From NCBI GenBank assembly GCA_964425255.1, contig CAYRMV010000009.1, positions 1-47,456 of the forward strand: a stretch of 47,456 nucleotides of DNA, given 5' to 3'. The notes under the pieces are model-generated. The model was not told where the DNA came from. It saw only the letters and a program-made list of their open reading frames with translations, and searched no databases. How positions within the stretch are numbered: the first letter of the stretch is position 1; the number at the start of each line of letters is the position of its first letter. The stretch comes from CAYRMV01 sp964425255 (GTDB taxonomy: Bacteria > Bacteroidota > Bacteroidia > Flavobacteriales_D > Crocinitomicaceae). The position numbers and the translations under genes are program-made. Positions 32,137 through 39,894 of the stretch are shown one piece after another.

Positions 32137-35100
32137 TTAATCTTTGTATTCGTTTCGCTTCAATCGCTCCTTAATTTCCTCTAAATTTTGCGCTTTTTTT
32201 GCATCCCTCGTTTGCTTTGCTGTTTGCGTAAAGAAACGATGATTGCTCAAAAACTGAACCTGAATCTCATCCCATTTTCGATCCGAATCAATTTTTCCGT
32301 GTTCACGTAACTCCATCCGCAACTTGTCAGCGATTTCATGAAAATCTCCTCTTCCTAAATAATCTAAGTCGGCATCACAGATAATTTCTTCCAACAAATC
32401 AGTTGGATTATGCGGGATTTGCGTAACAAATATCAATTTTTTTATCTGTTCAATGTGTGCCTGTGAATAACCATATTTAGGTAAAATCTCCTCCGCCATT
32501 CGCGCACCCACTGGTTCGTTTTTTTCATAACTTTCCACAAAACCAGCGTCGTGATACGTGGCTGCCGACTTTAATAAAAACAATCCTTCATCGGTAACCC
32601 CTTCGGATAAAGCCAAGCGTTCAATTGCCCGAACCACATCTTTCGTGTGCGCAATGCTATGATAATGCAATTTGGGAGATAGGTTTTTCTCCAACACTTT
32701 CATAATATGTCGTTCCGCTTTGTAGTAATTGATACTACTGAAAAAATGCAAGGTGACAATTTGTTTGAACTTTTCATTTGGATAAATTCCTTTTCCATCC
32801 ACCGAAAGCTCTGGTTTGATTTGATCGACTGTGTACATATCGATAAATCCTTGACTTTTGGAACGTGCTTTTCCTCGGAAAGTACAGATAAAATAAGGTT
32901 CAACAAATTTATACGTTTGACCTGAAATGGTTACTTTTCCGGGTTCGCCGAGCATTTCCATTCGTTGTGCTTGGTTTACTGTTGCTCCCCAAATATCATA
33001 CGCCAATTTTTCGGATCCAATTACACCGGCAGTAACTTCTCCTGTATTAATTCCTAAACGTAAATCAAAAACAACTCTTCCCTCTTTCACAGCTTGTTCG
33101 CGCAAAATTCGCATGCTATCTTGAATTTGCAAAGCTGCCAAACAAGCATCTATTGGATTGGTGTTGTTACGAACAGGAACTCCCCCTGCACACATATATG
33201 CATCACCAATTGTTTTGATTTTTTCAAGATTATTACGAACGATAATTTCATCAAATTTCCGGAAGTAAATGTCTAATTCATTTACCAAATCTGACGGTTT
33301 CATTTTATCTGCAATTTTGGTGAACCCAACAAAATCGGTAAACATAACAGAGACCGTTTTGTAAGCTCGAGCGCTTGCACGTCCTTTTGTTTTTAATTCT
33401 TCGTAAGTCGATTCTGGTATGATGTTTTTGAGTAATTTTTCTGTTTTTTCCTTTTCGATTTCCAACAAGCGTTTTTGTTCTTCAAGGTTATTCTTCTTCT
33501 CTTCAATGGTTCTTCTTTGCCGTTCGATTTGGATGTTTTGTTCTCGGATTTCACGCGTTCTTTCTGCAATTTTCATTTCCAATCTTACTTGTTCTCGCCG
33601 TTCATTATCGATTTTTTTACGAATGAATATCACGACAAAAAGCCCCAAAAACAGTGCAACCGTTGTCCAAAACCAAACCGTTTTCCAAAACGGAGCTGCG
33701 ATATAAATTTCCATCCTTGCCGGATTACTCGACCAAGGACCTTCGCCAATTTTAGCATACACTTTTAAGGTATATTCTCCCGGTTGCAAGGCATTAAAAT
33801 GGATTTGATTGGTATTTCCAAGCAAGATTTCACCTTCTTCGGAACCTTCTAAAATATACTTGTATGTCAACAAGCGTGGATTACTCATGTTTTTCGCCAT
33901 GAATTTGATTGTAAAACTGCGTTGTCGATACCCAAAACGCAATTGTTCCGTAAAGTTTAACCCTTGAGATAAAATTTTTGTTTCATCACCCGGTGAAATC
34001 CAGTCTTTATCAACTTGAAGCTTGGTAAAACTTACTTCTACTTGCGCTGGTTTTCTACCCAAGGTTTCAGGGCGGAAATAATTGTATCCATAGATTCCAC
34101 CAAAATACATGATTCCATTTTGTGTGTAGAGGTAAGCTCCTTGATTGAATTCATTGCTCATCAAACCATCTACTTCCGTATAATTCGTGAATCGATTTTT
34201 CTCCGGAGAATATCTTGAAACACCTTTGTTCGTACTCATCCATAGGTTTCCTTTTTTATCTCCTAAAATTCCATAAATGACGTTATTTGGTAGGCCTTTT
34301 TTCTTATTCCATAGAGTGATTTTTCCTGACCTTAGATCCAGTTTTATCAGTCCTGAACCCATTGTTCCCAACCAAAATTCTTTTTCGTTTTCGTGGTAAA
34401 TCGTTGTGATATAATCTTTGGAATAATTGGCTATCTTTTCGTTCCATCTAGATGGTTTTATAAATGGATTTCCTTTGTTTTCTACCCATTCATACAAACC
34501 TCCTGAACTGGTTGAAAACCAAATTTTACCTTGTCTATCTTTATAAACCAATCGACAAACTCCTGCTCCAATCGATTTAGATGGGGTTTTTTGATTATGT
34601 TCGAAAAGTGTAAGCGATTTGGTATTGTGGTCCATGAGAACAACACCTCTTTTGGTCGCAAGTAAAAACTGATTCTCTTTCCATTGAACCATGCCGTAGA
34701 TGCGTTCCATGTACTCAGGATGTTCTTTGCTTATCCACTTTTCAAACGCATAATTTTTGTCATCTGTGATTCGCAAATGAAACAACCCTTCAGTGGTACC
34801 AACAAGCAAATTGTTGGCTGAAATCACATACAAACTTAAAATACCAAAATCGGTTGATCCTTGCTTCGATAATTTCGTTTTGTGGTAAAATTGAGTGAAT
34901 TTTTGCGATTTAGTCTCTATTCGAGTGATTGCATTGTCTGTTCCAACAAACAAATATTTTCCTGATGGGTCTTCCCCAAAACACCACACACTTGGACTTG
35001 GAATACCTCTTTCTAAATTTGCACTTGCCCCTACCCCTTGAAAACCGACATTTAGCGGATCAAAACCTCCAAAACCGCGTTCGGTTCCCACCCAAAACGT

Positions 35101-36045
35101 TCCCGATTTATCTTTGAATAGGATGTTAACTTCGTTATGTAAAAGCGAGGTGCTTTGTAATAAATCGGTTGAACTTTGAATAAATTGCGTTCCTTTTTCG
35201 GTTGTTAATGCCGTAATTAATCCTTGATTTTTAGTTGCTAAAAACAATTGATTTTCGTGTTCAATCCATACATCAGTAATTTCTAAAATACCGAATCGTT
35301 GGTCTAGTTCGGGCAAATATTTGTCGATTTTCTTTGTTTTTGTATCTAACGAGAATAGTCCTTGATTGGAGGCAAGAACCCATTTATTTTCTGACAATTG
35401 CTTACTCGTGTTGAAACGTAATACTTGTTTTAATGGAATGGATGAACTTACAAGGGAATGTACTTTTTTTGATTGAATGGAAAAAAGAAAAAGCCCCTTA
35501 TCTTCTGTACTAATCAATAAATTTTTTGAATCAATTTGTTGTAAATGTTGGATGCGACTACTTGGTAATTCTACATTTATCTTTTCTATTTGTCGAGTTT
35601 GTTTGTTCCAAAAATAAAGTCCGTCAGAAAAACTAGCAATCCAAATATTTCCGTTTGAATCTTCTACCAAGCTTTCTACTTGTAAGGCCGACTTTCCTCT
35701 AGGTTGAAAGGTAACAAATTGTTCTTTTTTGACTTGATATTGCAACAAACCGTTTGCAGTACCAAACCAAAGGTTTCCGTTTCTATCTACAAGAGACGCA
35801 TAAAAATATTCATTTTCAATGCCTGGAGTATTATCTGAATTAAAAATCTCGAACCCTTGACCATCAAAACGATTCAATCCATCTTGTGTACCTAACCACA
35901 ACGCTCCAGATTCTTCCTGAACGATGGTTCGAACAGCACTCTGCGACAACCCATCGTTGATTGTGTAGTTTTTAAATCGATATGTATTTTGACCAAAACC
36001 GAATACAACGCTGAGTAGTATGATGGAAAGAATCGATATTTTCAT
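32137..36045 (-). CDS. Propeller/Y_Y_Y sensor fused to adenylate cyclase and HD domain
   Basis: Protein of 1302 residues. Signal peptide 1-18. Residues ~20-690: beta-propeller repeats of the two-component-regulator type (ALWLGTQDGLNRFD, LWFGTANGLL, FWVGTERGFGGFD, IWFSTSSGGLYEW, LWMSTNKGVSRY). Y_Y_Y-like domain at ~700-770. One transmembrane helix near 780-800, then a coiled coil. Class III cyclase domain ~880-1075: metal Asp in MFTDFVGFT and in IGDAYMCAGG; adenine-selecting Lys in KIKTIGD and Asp in AYDIWG; catalytic Asn and Arg in VNQAQRM. So it should make cAMP. C-terminal HD phosphohydrolase ~1105-1265: YHSIAHT, ATYHDAGF, ICDADLDYLG (all metal ligands). No kinase domain. The leader holds a hairpin. 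A rare combination of synthesis and possible hydrolysis in one receptor. Confidence 0.9.
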   Translation of the reverse strand: MKISILSIILLSVVFGFGQNTYRFKNYTINDGLSQSAVRTIVQEESGALWLGTQDGLNRFDGQGFEIFNSDNTPGIENEYFYASLVDRNGNLWFGTANGLLQYQVKKEQFVTFQPRGKSALQVESLVEDSNGNIWIASFSDGLYFWNKQTRQIEKINVELPSSRIQHLQQIDSKNLLISTEDKGLFLFSIQSKKVHSLVSSSIPLKQVLRFNTSKQLSENKWVLASNQGLFSLDTKTKKIDKYLPELDQRFGILEITDVWIEHENQLFLATKNQGLITALTTEKGTQFIQSSTDLLQSTSLLHNEVNILFKDKSGTFWVGTERGFGGFDPLNVGFQGVGASANLERGIPSPSVWCFGEDPSGKYLFVGTDNAITRIETKSQKFTQFYHKTKLSKQGSTDFGILSLYVISANNLLVGTTEGLFHLRITDDKNYAFEKWISKEHPEYMERIYGMVQWKENQFLLATKRGVVLMDHNTKSLTLFEHNQKTPSKSIGAGVCRLVYKDRQGKIWFSTSSGGLYEWVENKGNPFIKPSRWNEKIANYSKDYITTIYHENEKEFWLGTMGSGLIKLDLRSGKITLWNKKKGLPNNVIYGILGDKKGNLWMSTNKGVSRYSPEKNRFTNYTEVDGLMSNEFNQGAYLYTQNGIMYFGGIYGYNYFRPETLGRKPAQVEVSFTKLQVDKDWISPGDETKILSQGLNFTEQLRFGYRQRSFTIKFMAKNMSNPRLLTYKYILEGSEEGEILLGNTNQIHFNALQPGEYTLKVYAKIGEGPWSSNPARMEIYIAAPFWKTVWFWTTVALFLGLFVVIFIRKKIDNERREQVRLEMKIAERTREIREQNIQIERQRRTIEEKKNNLEEQKRLLEIEKEKTEKLLKNIIPESTYEELKTKGRASARAYKTVSVMFTDFVGFTKIADKMKPSDLVNELDIYFRKFDEIIVRNNLEKIKTIGDAYMCAGGVPVRNNTNPIDACLAALQIQDSMRILREQAVKEGRVVFDLRLGINTGEVTAGVIGSEKLAYDIWGATVNQAQRMEMLGEPGKVTISGQTYKFVEPYFICTFRGKARSKSQGFIDMYTVDQIKPELSVDGKGIYPNEKFKQIVTLHFFSSINYYKAERHIMKVLEKNLSPKLHYHSIAHTKDVVRAIERLALSEGVTDEGLFLLKSAATYHDAGFVESYEKNEPVGARMAEEILPKYGYSQAHIEQIKKLIFVTQIPHNPTDLLEEIICDADLDYLGRGDFHEIADKLRMELREHGKIDSDRKWDEIQVQFLSNHRFFTQTAKQTRDAKKAQNLEEIKERLKRNEYKD

Positions 36046-36070
36046 TTCGAAAACAGTTTAAATGCGAATG

Positions 36071-36096
36071 ACGAGTGTATTCGAAAACACACTCGT
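36071..36096 (-). other. Hairpin in the 5' leader of the cyclase gene
   Basis: Perfect 8-pair stem ACGAGTGT (36071-36078) with ACACTCGT (36089-36096) around a 10-base loop. It lies 26 bases before ATG 36045 and downstream of a TACCTTCG box (36111-36118), so it should be in the mRNA leader. No T run follows, so it is not an ordinary terminator; it could instead be the end signal of ferritin or an RNA-level control element. Confidence 0.45.
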
Positions 36097-36110
36097 TATT
36101 CCGTCTCTTA

Positions 36111-36118
36111 CGAAGGTA
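36111..36118 (-). promoter_or_regulatory. Near-consensus -7 box of the cyclase gene (TACCTTCG)
   Basis: One mismatch to TAnnTTTG, the same variant as at 14308-14315. It lies between the ferritin stop (36131) and the leader hairpin. Confidence 0.35.
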
Positions 36119-36130
36119 CGTAAAAAAAAT

Positions 36131-36649
36131 TTATTTTGCTGCTCCCGTATTTGCTGGAGCTTGCGGTGTTGCATTTTCTAAATCACGATCGAACATATAC
36201 ATTCCACCTTTGTCACCACCAATCAATTTCAATTTATCCAAAATACTTCTTGCCAATGCTTCTTCTTCCAATTGTTCAGAAACGTACCATTGAACAAAAT
36301 TGTGTGTTGTGTAATCTTTTTCTTGCAAACAGATATCCACCAAATTATTGATGCTTGCTGTAACTGCTAATTCGTGTTCCAACAATAATTCAAAAACATT
36401 TTCTAAATCATTGAATTCTACCGGTGGTTTTTCAACAGATGGAATAACTGCTTTACCTCCGCGTTCGTTGATGAACTTAATTAATTTCAACATGTGAAAA
36501 CGCTCTTCATCCGAATGGGTATATAAAAATTTCGCTGTTCCATTCAGTCCTTGGTTCTCTGACCAAGATGCCATTGCTAAATAAAATTGAGAAGAGGAAC
36601 CTTCTTTTTGAACTTGTTCGTTTAATGCTGCTTCTACTCGTGGATTCAT
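36131..36649 (-). CDS. Ferritin (bacterial non-heme type)
   Basis: Iron-storage protein of 172 residues that assembles into a 24-subunit shell and oxidises Fe(II). Four-helix bundle with ferroxidase residues visible: Glu in NEQVQKEGSSSQFYLAMASW, Glu-Glu and His in HSDEERFHMLK, Glu in FELLLEHELAV, and the C-terminal helix with EQLEEEALARSILDKLKL. No heme-binding Met of bacterioferritin is apparent. Own promoter TAACTTTG just upstream (36664-36671). Confidence 0.94.
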   Translation of the reverse strand: MNPRVEAALNEQVQKEGSSSQFYLAMASWSENQGLNGTAKFLYTHSDEERFHMLKLIKFINERGGKAVIPSVEKPPVEFNDLENVFELLLEHELAVTASINNLVDICLQEKDYTTHNFVQWYVSEQLEEEALARSILDKLKLIGGDKGGMYMFDRDLENATPQAPANTGAAK

Positions 36650-36663
36650 TTTTTTCTTTTTTA

Positions 36664-36671
36664 CAAAGTTA
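36664..36671 (-). promoter_or_regulatory. -7 promoter box of ferritin (TAACTTTG)
   Basis: Exact TAnnTTTG on the minus strand, 14 bases before ATG 36649. Confidence 0.55.
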
Positions 36672-36799
36672 CTATTCTACTAACAACTCAGTACGAATTA
36701 AGGTTTTACATTGCGTTTCTTTTGGATGACATTTCATTTCTCTTCTTTATGAAAAGGTTAAATATCAACAAGAAAAAAGTTGCTGATGCTAAAATTGCG

Positions 36800-36807
36800 T
36801 ACCTTTG
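36800..36807 (+). promoter_or_regulatory. -7 promoter box of rnr (TACCTTTG) with TTG at -33
   Basis: Exact TAnnTTTG; TTG at 36780-36782 gives a 17-base spacer. The ATG is at 36934, so the leader is about 120 bases, the longest seen for a plus-strand gene here. Confidence 0.6.
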
Positions 36808-36933
36808 TGCTATCTTTTACAGGACAAAATAGCAAATTTTTTCCCTTAGATTGAATTCAAATTAGTAAAAAACCTTGTATCAACCTTAAAATCAAAACAG
36901 TAAAAACTAAACTCATTAATAAGATTATATACT

Positions 36934-39072
36934 ATGTCACGCAAAAATCAGAAAACTCCTAAAAAGAAAAATAAATTCAAAGGAAGTATTTCTCACCTCA
37001 TCCATAAATTATTTGAAAAAAACCCAAGCGCCAGTTACAGCCTGAAACAAATTTGTTCACTTCTCGATATCCGGGAAGGTGAACTACGTAAACAAACCTT
37101 CGCTGTGCTTCGAGACATGGTGCAAATGGGTTCATTGAAAGAAACTTCTTATGGAACTTTTCAATTAAACATCAATCGGGAAACGGTGGATGGTGAAATC
37201 CAAATCACCGCTCGTGGAGCTGGTTTTGTTCTTGTAAGTGGTGGAGATATTTATGTCGACCCTCGGAATACAATGAACGCCATGCACGGAGATTTGGTTC
37301 GTGTTGCCATTACACGTCGTGGTTCACAACGAACAGAAGGACAGGTAATTGAAGTGCTTCAGCGCGAACGAACTCAATTTGTTGGTACTATCGAAATGCA
37401 TGCAAAATTTGCTTTTTTCATTCCCGATAACCAAAAAACAGGCGTTGATATTTACATTCCGAAAGAAAAATTAAACGGAGCAAAAGACAAAGAAAAAGTT
37501 CTTGCTCGCATCACTGTTTGGCCAAAATCGTCAGACTCACCGTATGGAGAAGTGCTCGAATGCTTGGGTAAAAACAAAGGCAATGATGTTGAAATGCTGA
37601 GTATTTTAGTGAATCAAGGTATCGACAGCAAATTTCCTCAAGAAGTAATTGCGCAAGCTGAATTTGTGGGTATGGAATTGGATCCGGAAGAAATCAAAAA
37701 AAGACGCGATTTACGAGAAATTACCACTTTCACAATCGATCCATTGGATGCCAAAGATTTTGATGATGCTCTATCCATTCGAACTTTGGAAAACGGACAC
37801 TTGGAAATTGGTGTTCATATTGCCGATGTGAGTCACTACGTTCAACCAGATTCTCCAATGGACAAAGAAGCATTGAAACGTGGTAATTCTGTTTATTTGG
37901 TGGATCGTGTGATTCCGATGTTACCTGAACAACTTTCAAATATGGCTTGTTCCCTTCGTCCCCATGAAGATAAATACAGTTTTTCAGCGGTATTTGAAAT
38001 GGACGAATCTGGAAAAGTTTACGACCAATGGTTTGGTAAAACAGTGATTCATTCCGATCGTCGATTTACCTACGAAGAAGCACAAGAAATCATTGAAGGT
38101 AAAGCTGGCGATTTTCAAGAAGAAATTCTGATTCTCGATAAAATTGCTAAAATTTTGCGAAATAAACGGATGAAAAACGGTGCTTTGAGCATCGATTCTG
38201 AGGAAATGCGTTTCCGTTTAGACGAAGAAGGAAAACCCGTTGAAGTGGTGATTAAAACCTCAAAAGATGCACACAAACTAATCGAAGAGTTTATGTTGTT
38301 AGCGAACCGGAAAGTAGCAACTTTTGTAGCAAAACCAAGTCAAAAAAACCGGGATGCAATTCCTTTTGTGTATCGTTGTCACGACAAGCCGGATTTGGCA
38401 AAAATCGAAGTTTTTAAAATTTTCATCGATAAATTCGGCTACAAACTCGATTTCAATCAACCCGAAGAGATTTCAAAAGCAATCAATCATTTGTTGGAAG
38501 ACATTCGTTTGAAAAATGAATATTCGTTGATACAAACCATGGCAATTCGCTCGATGGCAAAAGCCACTTACGAAACGGAAAACATTGGTCATTATGGACT
38601 CGGATTTCCATATTATTCGCACTTTACTTCCCCAATTCGTCGCTATGCGGATTTACTGGTTCACCGTATTTTGTTTGAAGAATTGAACCGTCAATCGCAC
38701 CGTTATGGTTCCAAATTAAGTGAGATGTGTAAGCATATTTCGCGCACCGAACGCAAAGCAACAGAAGCAGAACGCGAAAGTTCCAAATACTTCCAAGTTT
38801 TGTTTATGGAAGACAAAGTGGGACAAGAATTTGAAGGAACCGTTTCTGGCTTAGCTGATTTTGGCATGTTTGTGAAAATGGATGAAAACCAATGTGAAGG
38901 AATGATTCCGATGATCGAACTACCGGGAGATCGCTTTGCGTTTGATCAAGAAAAATACCGCATTCTGGGTGCCAAAACACAAAAAGAATACAATTTTGGA
39001 GACAAAGTAGTCGTTAAAGTAGTTGATTTAGATTTACGCAAAAGACAAATTAATTTGGAGTTGGTGAGGTAA
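36934..39072 (+). CDS. rnr: Ribonuclease R
   Basis: 3'-5' exoribonuclease that degrades structured RNA and helps rRNA quality control. Protein of 712 residues: basic N-terminus (SRKNQKTPKKKNKFKGS), a winged-helix-like segment, cold-shock domains (about 80-230), RNB catalytic domain with TIDPLDAKDFDDALS (metal-binding Asp residues) and HIADVSHYV, then HYGLGFPYYSHFTSPIRRYADLLVHR and a C-terminal S1 domain (VGQEFEGTVSGLADFGMFVKM). No long Lys-rich tail. Long leader suggests post-transcriptional or cold control, as known in other bacteria, but that is inference. Confidence 0.96.
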   Translation: MSRKNQKTPKKKNKFKGSISHLIHKLFEKNPSASYSLKQICSLLDIREGELRKQTFAVLRDMVQMGSLKETSYGTFQLNINRETVDGEIQITARGAGFVLVSGGDIYVDPRNTMNAMHGDLVRVAITRRGSQRTEGQVIEVLQRERTQFVGTIEMHAKFAFFIPDNQKTGVDIYIPKEKLNGAKDKEKVLARITVWPKSSDSPYGEVLECLGKNKGNDVEMLSILVNQGIDSKFPQEVIAQAEFVGMELDPEEIKKRRDLREITTFTIDPLDAKDFDDALSIRTLENGHLEIGVHIADVSHYVQPDSPMDKEALKRGNSVYLVDRVIPMLPEQLSNMACSLRPHEDKYSFSAVFEMDESGKVYDQWFGKTVIHSDRRFTYEEAQEIIEGKAGDFQEEILILDKIAKILRNKRMKNGALSIDSEEMRFRLDEEGKPVEVVIKTSKDAHKLIEEFMLLANRKVATFVAKPSQKNRDAIPFVYRCHDKPDLAKIEVFKIFIDKFGYKLDFNQPEEISKAINHLLEDIRLKNEYSLIQTMAIRSMAKATYETENIGHYGLGFPYYSHFTSPIRRYADLLVHRILFEELNRQSHRYGSKLSEMCKHISRTERKATEAERESSKYFQVLFMEDKVGQEFEGTVSGLADFGMFVKMDENQCEGMIPMIELPGDRFAFDQEKYRILGAKTQKEYNFGDKVVVKVVDLDLRKRQINLELVR

Positions 39073-39080
39073 AAATAACT

Positions 39081-39124
39081 CAAACAAAAAAGGTTGTCAA
39101 AAGACAACCTTGCTTTTTGTTTTG
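39081..39124 (+). terminator. Bidirectional terminator between rnr and the LytTR regulator gene
   Basis: Nine-pair stem AAGGTTGTC (39090-39098), loop AAAA, GACAACCTT (39103-39111), followed by GCTTTTTGTTTTG; the minus strand has a T5 tract on the other side. It separates the convergent genes. Confidence 0.8.
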
Positions 39125-39131
39125 ATATCTC

Positions 39132-39887
39132 CTAAACCAACTTAATTCGATTAGTCAAATCATCGCGGTAGGAACCACCAATGGGAATCAATTTTTTATC
39201 GTTTTCAAGTTGAAGATTCGGGAATTCAATTGAAGCAATTTTATCCAAACGAACAATGAATGAACGGTGAACACGGATAAATTCAGCTGTTCCCATTTTT
39301 TGCTCGATTTCTTTCATGGTTGAATGAATGGTGTAGCGGGTATCTTTGGTGTTGATAACCACGTAATCTTTCAATGCTTCAATAAAATAAATGTCTTTGG
39401 TATTTAATTTTACTAACTTGCTATTAGACTTAACAAAAATGAATCCATCGCCAATTTCTTTGCTTTCAACAATGGAGAACAACAAATCACGCTCTTTTTC
39501 TAATTCACGTTCTTTTTGGTGTTTGTAAATGGCCATCTCAATGGATGTGTGCAAATCAATTTCCTTAAACGGTTTGATGATGTAACCATACGGTTCGGTA
39601 ATTTTGGCTTTGCTGAGTGTTGCTTCGTCGGCATAAGCGGTCAAGAAAATTACCGGAATATTCAATTCACGACGTACAATTTCTGCCACCTCAACACCAT
39701 TCATATCCCCTTTGAGCATGATGTCCATCAAAACGATGTCAGGTTGTTCTTCCCGTGCTAGTTCCAACGCTTTTTCACCTGTTGCAGCGGCTCCTACTAC
39801 ATTGTATCCCAGTTTTTTCAAGCTGTGTTGAATATCTTTCGAAACAATCGATTCATCTTCTACAACCAAAACGTTTATTTTCAACAT
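39132..39887 (-). CDS. LytTR-family response regulator
   Basis: DNA-binding response regulator of 251 residues from ATG 39887 (MLKINVLVVEDESIVS). Receiver domain about 1-120: acidic pocket VVEDE, phosphoacceptor Asp in DIVLMDIMLKG, conserved Thr/Ala in FLTAYAD and Lys in IIKPFKE. A short helical linker (HQKERELEKERDLLF) leads to a LytTR domain about 150-250 (KLNTKDIYFIEALKDYVVINT, FIRVHRSFIVRLDKIASIE). Immediately downstream of the histidine kinase, stop-to-ATG gap of seven bases, so they form a two-component pair. A TTG start at 39911 is rejected because it lies inside the kinase gene. Confidence 0.93.
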   Translation of the reverse strand: MLKINVLVVEDESIVSKDIQHSLKKLGYNVVGAAATGEKALELAREEQPDIVLMDIMLKGDMNGVEVAEIVRRELNIPVIFLTAYADEATLSKAKITEPYGYIIKPFKEIDLHTSIEMAIYKHQKERELEKERDLLFSIVESKEIGDGFIFVKSNSKLVKLNTKDIYFIEALKDYVVINTKDTRYTIHSTMKEIEQKMGTAEFIRVHRSFIVRLDKIASIEFPNLQLENDKKLIPIGGSYRDDLTNRIKLV

Positions 39888-39894
39888 ACGCACA

